The translations under genes were made by a program, and so were the position numbers. A model generated the notes under the pieces. That model saw only the letters and a list, made by a program, of their open reading frames with translations, had not been told where the DNA came from and searched no databases. From NCBI RefSeq assembly GCF_047946665.1, contig NZ_CP172312.1:2356001-2420000 (forward strand): a DNA stretch of 64,000 nt, written 5' to 3'. Of this stretch, positions 35,352 to 42,039 are shown in pieces; the stretch's first letter is position 1, and each line of letters starts with the position of its first letter. This DNA comes from Allohahella sp002354735. Lineage in GTDB: Bacteria; Pseudomonadota; Gammaproteobacteria; Pseudomonadales; Oleiphilaceae.

Positions 35352-38102
35352 TCAGCCAGTGTTTCTCATGCCCGCAGCCACACCTGCCATTGACACCTTC
35401 AAGGCTTTTTCCACTGTCTCCGAGCCTCGTTTGTCGGCGGACTGCCGCCTGTCACGAGCCAGCAGCTCGATTTGCAGGTAATGCAGTGGGTCCGTGTAGG
35501 GATCGCGAACTTTGAGGCTAAGTCTGAAAACCGGGTTATCGGCAAGCAGACCGTCCTGTTTTTTAAGCTCACGAACCAGTACCACAAGTTTCATGACTCG
35601 CTGCCGGAGCTGTTTCCCAATGTCATGCAGACGGGGCTCCACCAGACGGGCTTCATAGGATGCCGCAATGTTGATGTCCACCTTCGCCAGAACCATTTCG
35701 AGCATATCGATGTGGGTCTGGAAAAACGGCCAACTCGCCAGCATATCTTCAAGTACGGATTGCTTACCTTCGTCTATCGCCTTTTGCAGTGCGATATCGC
35801 TACCTAGCCAGGCCGGCAGCATGAGCCGCATCTGCGTCCAGGCGAAGATCCAGGGGATGGCACGAAGCGTCTCGACACCGCCACCAGTCTCGCCAGGCGG
35901 AATCTGCCGGCGAGCCGGGCGGCTACCCAAGGCCAGTTTGCCAAGTTCCTGCTCAGGCGTGGCTGCTCTGAAGTAGGCCACGAAGTCATCGTTACCCTTG
36001 ACGAGTGCTCGATACGATGTGGTGACGCACTTCGCCATGGCGGTCATGGTCTCACGCCATTCCGGCTCCGGATCTGGCGGCGGAGTGAGCGTAGCCTCCA
36101 GGACTGCACCGACATACAGATTGAAGCTCTGCACTGCCACAGCAGGCTGCCCGAATTTGAAGCGGATCATTTCGCCCTGTTCCGTGATTCTCAGACGACC
36201 AGCCACGGAACCCGGCGGCTGCGACAGGATGGCGCGGTTGGCTGGTCCGCCGCCCCGTCCTACGGTACCACCTCGGCCGTGGAACAGGGTCAGACGCACC
36301 TTGTGGCGCTCGGCCGTGGCGACCAGCGCTTCCTGCGTCTGATATTGGGCCCAGGCCGCAGCCATCTGACCGCCGTCCTTTGCCGAATCGCTGTAGCCAA
36401 TCATGACCTGCTGATAGCCACCAGTGTAGGCCTTGTACCACTCGGTACTCAGGAGTCGATCGATGCTTTCGGCCGCGCCGTCAAGGTCGGACAGCGTTTC
36501 GAACAGCGGCACGATGGGAATGTTCCGTGTAACCCCGCAAGCCCGCAACAGCAGTATCACTGCCAGGACGTCCGAAGGTTGACTGGCCATCGAGATCACA
36601 TAGCAGGCGACGCTGCCTTCCGGCTGGGCAGCAATGACACGACAGGTATTGAGCACCTCGTGCACCTGATCGCTCGGCCGCCAGTCGAAGGGCAAAAGCG
36701 GCCGCTTGGAGTCGAGCTCGCGCACCAGAAAGGCCTGCTTTTCGGCTTCCGACCAGCTTGTGTAGTCACCATAGCCAAGTTCGCTGCATATCTCACTGAC
36801 GGCTTCACGATGGCGACTGGAGTCCTGCCGGATATCCAGGCGCACCAGCGACAGTCCGAAAGTTCGCAGACGGTAGATCGTATCCAGCAGCGGACCCTTT
36901 GCAATTACACTCTGTCCACAGGAGGTGAGTGAGTCGTAGCAGAGCCGTAGTGGCGCGAGCAGCTCCTCATCGTAGAGCAGCACATCTCTCGACGCGGAGT
37001 CGAGCGACAGCAGTTGCTTCATCTCACGCAGGTAAGTTGGCAGATCCATGGTGGAGACTCGCCGCGCCCAATGGCGCGTCGCTTCCAGCCTGTCCCTCAG
37101 GTTGGTCAGCATCGCCCGATATGGCTCATTGCTGCCGGGGACTCGTTCGCGAAGCTCATCTGTGGCCGTAGACATCGACAGTTGTGCCCGAAGCTGCTCG
37201 ATGTCACGCAGGAAAAGATCGGCTGCCATCCAGCGGCTGAGCGAGAGCACCTCCTGCGAAACCGCATGCGTCACGTTCGGATTACCGTCCCGATCTCCCC
37301 CCATCCATGACGTAAATCTGAGTGGCGAAACGTCTGGCGGCAGTTCCTCGGAAAGGCGTTCGTTCAACACCGCGTCGATCTGGCGATAGAACTTGGGCAC
37401 CGCTTCCCAAAGCGAGTACTCGATGACCGAGAACCCCCACTTCGCTTCATCGACTGCTGTAGGGCGGGTCTGGCGAATTTCGTCGGTATGCCATACTTCC
37501 GCAATCAGTCGCTCCAGAATCTGCCTGAGCCCATCACTTTCAGACTTCAGCAGGTCATCCCGGTCGAGCGCCTTCAAAGTCTCCGTTATGGCATCGTACT
37601 TCTGGATCAGCGTTCGGCGTGTAATTTCGGTCGGATGTGCGGTGAGCACGAAGTCGATATGCATATCCTTGATGGCTGAAAGAATACTGGCCGGCTCCTG
37701 ACCTTTTTCCAACAATCGCCCAAGCGCCGTCTCCACGGTATCCAGCCGGTTAACGACGAGTTCATCGGCCGGCGCCTTGCGCCGCACGAAATGGTACTGT
37801 TCAGCAATATTGGCAAGGTTCAGAAACTGGTTGAAAGCGCGTGTCACCGGCACAAGCTCATCATCCGACAGCTTCCCCAGCACAGTTTTCAGCTCATCCG
37901 AGCCCACCTTCCTGTCGGTTTTCGCCGCCTGCCTGATAGCCTCTATGGTGTTGAAGAATTCATCACCAAGGTGCTGCCTGATCGTCTGACCAAGCAAATC
38001 GCCCAGCAATCTGACGTTATCCCGAAGCGAGGGATCGAGCTCGATTTTCGCTGGCTTGTTCGCTTGTGGAGCCGCACCTGCTCCGGCTTTGAAAGTGCTC
38101 AT
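35352..38102 (-). CDS. ppc: Phosphoenolpyruvate carboxylase
   Basis: Ppc makes oxaloacetate from PEP and bicarbonate to feed the TCA cycle. The 916-residue protein has the catalytic His motif VLTAHPTEITRRT near residue 155, the GYSDSAKDGG motif, and FHGRGGTVGRGGGP near residue 605; the ending AGMRNTG is the family's conserved C-terminus. The start is ATG 38102, which has AAAGGAG nine bases upstream; a TTG at 38111 directly abuts that ribosome binding site and is therefore unlikely. Ppc-adk-tsaB is the same order as in Pseudomonas. Confidence 0.97.
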   Translation of the reverse strand: MSTFKAGAGAAPQANKPAKIELDPSLRDNVRLLGDLLGQTIRQHLGDEFFNTIEAIRQAAKTDRKVGSDELKTVLGKLSDDELVPVTRAFNQFLNLANIAEQYHFVRRKAPADELVVNRLDTVETALGRLLEKGQEPASILSAIKDMHIDFVLTAHPTEITRRTLIQKYDAITETLKALDRDDLLKSESDGLRQILERLIAEVWHTDEIRQTRPTAVDEAKWGFSVIEYSLWEAVPKFYRQIDAVLNERLSEELPPDVSPLRFTSWMGGDRDGNPNVTHAVSQEVLSLSRWMAADLFLRDIEQLRAQLSMSTATDELRERVPGSNEPYRAMLTNLRDRLEATRHWARRVSTMDLPTYLREMKQLLSLDSASRDVLLYDEELLAPLRLCYDSLTSCGQSVIAKGPLLDTIYRLRTFGLSLVRLDIRQDSSRHREAVSEICSELGYGDYTSWSEAEKQAFLVRELDSKRPLLPFDWRPSDQVHEVLNTCRVIAAQPEGSVACYVISMASQPSDVLAVILLLRACGVTRNIPIVPLFETLSDLDGAAESIDRLLSTEWYKAYTGGYQQVMIGYSDSAKDGGQMAAAWAQYQTQEALVATAERHKVRLTLFHGRGGTVGRGGGPANRAILSQPPGSVAGRLRITEQGEMIRFKFGQPAVAVQSFNLYVGAVLEATLTPPPDPEPEWRETMTAMAKCVTTSYRALVKGNDDFVAYFRAATPEQELGKLALGSRPARRQIPPGETGGGVETLRAIPWIFAWTQMRLMLPAWLGSDIALQKAIDEGKQSVLEDMLASWPFFQTHIDMLEMVLAKVDINIAASYEARLVEPRLHDIGKQLRQRVMKLVVLVRELKKQDGLLADNPVFRLSLKVRDPYTDPLHYLQIELLARDRRQSADKRGSETVEKALKVSMAGVAAGMRNTG

Positions 38103-38144
38103 AGCTTGCAACTCCTTTGGCTATATCCATGGCTGCAACCGAAA

Positions 38145-38164
38145 TGTAGTTAATTCGGACTACA
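38145..38164. repeat. Short inverted repeat upstream of ppc
   Basis: TGTAGT (38145-38150) and ACTACA (38159-38164) form a 6-base inverted repeat with an 8-base loop, 43 bases upstream of the ppc start. A further copy of ACTACAA lies at about 38190. The 280-base divergent spacer 38103-38393 holds no gene that I can support; this repeat and the palindrome at 38324-38338 are the visible structures in it. Confidence 0.25.
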
Positions 38165-38323
38165 AGACGGCAACATACTGCAATAGAAGACTACAAAACT
38201 CCGGCGGATTTAGGTAATAAATCCTATGGTACTTACCCGCCCATCTTCCTAAACTGTTGTTAGCGGTTGAATATTGAGCAAGGTGGTCGAGGTGTGATCA
38301 GACCCATGCTCTGGCAACCACGC

Positions 38324-38338
38324 TGCAGATAATCTGCA
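38324..38338. promoter_or_regulatory. 15-bp palindrome upstream of a possible ribbon-helix-helix gene
   Basis: TGCAGAT (38324-38330) and ATCTGCA (38332-38338) are perfect inverted arms around a single central A. The site lies 55 bases upstream of the ATG at 38394, a place where an autoregulatory operator could cover the promoter. No other function is evident for it. Confidence 0.45.
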
Positions 38339-38393
38339 ACACACGACATCAACGTAATGTATACCAAACGCTCAAAGCGACAGGATACCGGAT

Positions 38394-38735
38394 ATGAATA
38401 TCAATGCGCTGGTCAATCACTGGGAAGACACAGCTAAGGTCAATCTCACTCACGAAGAATACACGATGCGCCTTCGTATGGAGGACGCTGCCCGTATTGC
38501 AGCACTGGCAGAAATGTACCCCCGCCGATCCCAGGGAGACATCATCAGTGAACTACTTGCAGCAGCCATCGATGAACTCGAGAGCAGCATGCCCTACGTC
38601 GAAGGACGCAAGGTCATCGGCTGTGACGAAATGGGCGACCCGATGTACGAAGATGTCGGTCCAACGCCCCGCTTCCTGGAGCTCAGTCGCAAATACATGA
38701 GCCTGATGAAGCAGAACCGCGCAGCCAATGGCTGA
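38394..38735 (+). CDS. Conserved hypothetical protein with a ribbon-helix-helix-like segment
   Basis: The 113-residue protein has a central part with a short strand (YTMRLRMED, about 22-30), then helix-like AARIAALAEMYPRR and SQGDIISELLAAAIDELE. This strand-helix-helix order with small and hydrophobic spacing is that of ribbon-helix-helix DNA-binding proteins, but I infer it only from pattern. The tail with GDPMYEDVGPTPRFLELSRK is polar and probably the conserved family hallmark. Similar proteins in Pseudomonas carry vague names such as pilin-assembly protein, which I would not rely on. AGGA about nine bases upstream supports the ATG. Confidence 0.6.
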   Translation: MNINALVNHWEDTAKVNLTHEEYTMRLRMEDAARIAALAEMYPRRSQGDIISELLAAAIDELESSMPYVEGRKVIGCDEMGDPMYEDVGPTPRFLELSRKYMSLMKQNRAANG

Positions 38736-38785
38736 GCGGTAGTCTGTTCGACCCGTCAGGGACCACAGGGTATCTGACGGTTGTG

Positions 38786-40003
38786 TCATCTATGAGGCGA
38801 ACGCTTCGCCTCTCCCCAGAGCGCTTCCATGGTGTCGAGCGATACCGCCTTCGCCAGCCAGCGCTCCCGGCTGATCCCCTGTTTCACTAGCGCCTCTTCG
38901 ATATAGTTGAAGCGGCTTGTGAACTTGGCATTGGCGTGGCGCAATGCGGCCTCCGGATCGATCTTCAGAAAGCGCGCCAGATTGACGCAGCAGAACAGAA
39001 CATCACCAAGCTCATCAATGATACGCGTGTGTTGACCAGGCCTTGATTCACGTCCCGATTGGTCTGCGCCAATTTCCACGCCCAGCTCTTCTATCTCCTC
39101 CCGCAACTTATCGAAAACGGGCGCGAGTTCTGTCCAGTCGAATCCAACTTCCGCGGCCTTGTTCTGGAGCCTCGTTGCTCGTTGCAGTGCAGGCAGACCG
39201 CTGCTGACATCTGAAAGAAGCGCTTGCGCCTGCATTGATGAGCTCGCATCACCAACGCTGGATGCGCCGCTTAGCCCCAGCGATTTCTCCTCAGCCTTGA
39301 TGCGCTTCCAGTTCGCACTGATCTCGTCTGGATCCACAGTTGAGCCAGGCGATCGGCGACTGCCGAGCTGACCATCAGGAAAGACGTGAGGGTGCCGCCG
39401 CAGCAGCTTGCGAGTAATGCTTCCGACCACATCTTCCCAGACGAAATATCCCGCTTCTTCAGCCATTCGGCAGTAGAACACAGCCTGGAACAGGTAGTCA
39501 CCGAGCTCTTCAGCCACATGCGGCCAGTCTCGACGCTCTATGGCTTCCGCGAGCTCGTAGGTTTCTTCGATAGTATGAGGAACGATCGTGTCGAAGCGCT
39601 GTTTCAGATCCCAGGGACAACCATCTGCTGTCTGCCTGAGCCGACTCATGAGATAGCGCAGATCCTGCAGTGAGTAGTCATCTTCAGGCTGGTAGTCCAC
39701 ACCGGGCCAGCACTGTCTGATCTCCTCCGCCTGCTGCTGAAGCGTGAAGGTCGCCCACTCGATGCCGTTGCAGTCGATATCGTTGCTAACACCATCGGAC
39801 TCTGCAAGTTCCCAGCCCAGATGCCGAAGGCGGGTCTCAGTGGCCTGTCTTACACAGATATTGAGTTCGGGCGTTCGCCACAGCGCAAACTGGCCGTTAA
39901 TAATGAGCGTGGGACGACAGCCCAGCCGGCTCGAATACTCATTGATGGTCTGCTGCAGATCGGTACAGTCCAGTGACAGGTGAAAGCGTCGAGCCATGGT
40001 CAT
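38786..40003 (-). CDS. mazG: VOC-like domain fused to MazG nucleotide pyrophosphohydrolase
   Basis: The 405-residue protein has two parts. Residues about 115-400 are MazG: LMSRLRQTADGCPWDLKQRF, then HTIEETYELAEAIERRDWPHVAEELGDYLFQAVFY with the EExxE-12-28-ExxD metal sites, a second MazG repeat with LREEIEELGVEIGAD and IDELGDVLFCCVNLARFLK, and a tail similar to the E. coli enzyme. The first about 105 residues (RFHLSLDCTDLQQTINEYSS, then NGQFALWRTPELNICVR and LRHLGWEL) look like a glyoxalase/VOC-type module. MazG hydrolyses NTPs to NMPs. The start overlaps the rmuC stop (ATGA). Confidence 0.88.
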   Translation of the reverse strand: MTMARRFHLSLDCTDLQQTINEYSSRLGCRPTLIINGQFALWRTPELNICVRQATETRLRHLGWELAESDGVSNDIDCNGIEWATFTLQQQAEEIRQCWPGVDYQPEDDYSLQDLRYLMSRLRQTADGCPWDLKQRFDTIVPHTIEETYELAEAIERRDWPHVAEELGDYLFQAVFYCRMAEEAGYFVWEDVVGSITRKLLRRHPHVFPDGQLGSRRSPGSTVDPDEISANWKRIKAEEKSLGLSGASSVGDASSSMQAQALLSDVSSGLPALQRATRLQNKAAEVGFDWTELAPVFDKLREEIEELGVEIGADQSGRESRPGQHTRIIDELGDVLFCCVNLARFLKIDPEAALRHANAKFTSRFNYIEEALVKQGISRERWLAKAVSLDTMEALWGEAKRSPHR

Positions 40004-41457
40004 GTCGGGTCCTCCGCAGAATCAGTGGCGTTTCGTGGCAGTGATTTGACGATCGGCACGCCCATGTCGCGGAAACGGTCGACTTGCTTGACGAGGCTGC
40101 CCTGCCCGTCCTTCACACCGGACCATGCCTGATCATAGCTTTTCTGAACGGTATTGATCTGCTGCCCCAGTCTCTCCATGCGTTCAAGAAAAATGCGTAG
40201 CTTGTCGTGAACCTTTGCAGCCTGGGCCGCCAGAGCCATGGTGTTCTGGTTTTGCTTGTCGATAGTCCACAGGTGGGCCACGATTCTGAGACAGGCCATC
40301 AACGTGCTCGGCGTCACCACCGCGACACCGGCCTGATAGGCCTCACGAAAAAGTGTCGGTGCGCGCTGCGCCGCGGCCAGGTAAGCCGGCTCGGTAGGCA
40401 CGAACATAAAAACAAGTTCAGTACTCTGCAGCCCGCGCAGCTTCGGATAATTCTTGGCTGAAAGCGAGTTGAAGTGTCGGCGAAAAGCGAGCACCAGTCT
40501 GTCGAGTGCCTGGTCACGCTGCTCATCCGACTCGGCCGAAACCGCTTCGATATAGCTGTTGAGCGAAACCTTGCTGTCGAGGACGATATGCTTGCGCTCC
40601 GGCAGGTTGAGGATGAAGTCGGGGCGGAAATGCTGTCCCTCTTCGTTCTTCAGCGAGGTCTGGCAGTCGTATTCTATGCCCTTCCGCAGCCCAGCATCCT
40701 GCAGCAAAAATTCCAGTTGCAGCTCGCCCCAGTCCCCTTGAATCTTCTTGTTGCCCTTAAGCGCATTCGTGAGATTGAGTGCATCTTCACCCATACGAGC
40801 GCCGAGTTCGACAATTTTACCGATTTCGGCCTGCAGCGCAGAATGCTTGGTAATCGAAGCATCATGCACATCATTCACACGCTTCTCGAAGCTGTGAATC
40901 TGCTCCCTGAATGGCTTGAGCAGTGCATCGATCGACTCACTGCTGACCTTTGAAAACTGCTGCGTTTTCTCTTCGAATATTCTATTGGCAAGATTTTCGA
41001 AATCGCGCGTCAGCCGCTCCCGACTTTGCTCGAGCAGGGCCAGCTGCTCGGCGTGGCGCCGATCGCGTTCGGCGAGATCCTCTTCACGTCTGCGGGTAAC
41101 GGCTTCCAGCTTGGTCTCGAGCTCCCGACAGAGCACTGCGCTCTGTTGCTCCCGCTTCTGCCCCTGCTCGAGTTGATATCGCTGACTTTTTTCAAGTTCG
41201 CGATGCTGCCATTCAAGGTCCGCCAGCGCCTGAGACTTCACCGCGAGCGCCTGCCTGACTTCCGTCAAGGCAGCGGCCTGCTCGGTCTGCTGCGCCACGT
41301 GTTCGGCGTGCAATGCGCGCCGCTGCCGACGGCCATGCATGTACACGAGGAAGCCGGCAAGGATTGCGGCGCCGGCAGCGACTGCGATAGCAGGTATCGC
41401 GGCGAGAGGCGCAGTGAGTTGCATGATAAGCTGTTGCAGAAGATCTACTGATTTCAT
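40000..41457 (-). CDS. rmuC: DNA recombination protein RmuC
   Basis: RmuC is a predicted nuclease-fold protein that limits inversion at short inverted repeats. The 485-residue protein has an N-terminal membrane helix (about 18-38), a long coiled coil (about 45-200) rich in Glu, Gln and Arg, and the RmuC domain with GNKKIQGDWGELQLEFLLQDAGL, FRPDFILNLPERKHIVLDSKVSL and LVFMFVPTEPAYLAAA. It is the first gene of a two-gene unit with mazG; the thioesterase gene is divergent, 72 bases away. Confidence 0.95.
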   Translation of the reverse strand: MKSVDLLQQLIMQLTAPLAAIPAIAVAAGAAILAGFLVYMHGRRQRRALHAEHVAQQTEQAAALTEVRQALAVKSQALADLEWQHRELEKSQRYQLEQGQKREQQSAVLCRELETKLEAVTRRREEDLAERDRRHAEQLALLEQSRERLTRDFENLANRIFEEKTQQFSKVSSESIDALLKPFREQIHSFEKRVNDVHDASITKHSALQAEIGKIVELGARMGEDALNLTNALKGNKKIQGDWGELQLEFLLQDAGLRKGIEYDCQTSLKNEEGQHFRPDFILNLPERKHIVLDSKVSLNSYIEAVSAESDEQRDQALDRLVLAFRRHFNSLSAKNYPKLRGLQSTELVFMFVPTEPAYLAAAQRAPTLFREAYQAGVAVVTPSTLMACLRIVAHLWTIDKQNQNTMALAAQAAKVHDKLRIFLERMERLGQQINTVQKSYDQAWSGVKDGQGSLVKQVDRFRDMGVPIVKSLPRNATDSAEDPT

Positions 41458-41529
41458 GTGTGACTTTATACAGTAGACTGCCGCTGAAAGCAGCAGCCGA
41501 AAGTGCTGCAGACCATACTGGAGTGGAAG

Positions 41530-42039
41530 ATGATCGAACAGAAGAAAGGCGTGAGCGCCTCATCAATAGAGGGCCATGTTTACAAGGTCTTTCCGAGTGA
41601 CCTGAACGCTCACTATTCCGTCTTCGGCGGCCTGGTCATGGCGACCTGTGATCGGCTTGCGCTGGTTGTAGCCGAACGCCACAGCGGATTTCCCTGCGTG
41701 ACAGCATCGGTCGATTCCATGCACTTCAGGGCACCGGCCAAAGATGGCGACACCTTGATATTCAAGGCTGCAGCCAACAGGGTATTCAAGACCTCAATGG
41801 AGATCGGCATCAAGGTCATGGCCGAAAACAGCTATACCGGTGATGAACGTCATATCGTCTCAGCCTATTTCACTTTTGTCGCTCTGGACGAAGACCGGCA
41901 TCCCGTCGAAGTCGCTGACGTCGAGCCGGCAACGCCTGATGAAGTCAGACGCTACCACAATGCCGAGATCCGGCGAAGCGCCAGACTCGACACGCGGCAA
42001 CAGCTCAAGGTCGGGGCACAGCTTACTCGGCAGCAGTAA
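41530..42039 (+). CDS. Hotdog-fold acyl-CoA thioesterase
   Basis: From ATG 41530 the protein has 169 residues. The segment VFPSDLNAHYSVFGGLVMATCDRLALVVAERHSG resembles the YciA/acyl-CoA thioesterase pattern, where Asn, the FGG turn and the Asp of the first helix build the active site; TASVDSMHFRAPAKDGDTLIFKAA is the next core strand pair. The chain length of the acyl-CoA cannot be told. Its last 17 bases overlap the end of the convergent subtilase gene. Confidence 0.88.
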   Translation: MIEQKKGVSASSIEGHVYKVFPSDLNAHYSVFGGLVMATCDRLALVVAERHSGFPCVTASVDSMHFRAPAKDGDTLIFKAAANRVFKTSMEIGIKVMAENSYTGDERHIVSAYFTFVALDEDRHPVEVADVEPATPDEVRRYHNAEIRRSARLDTRQQLKVGAQLTRQQ

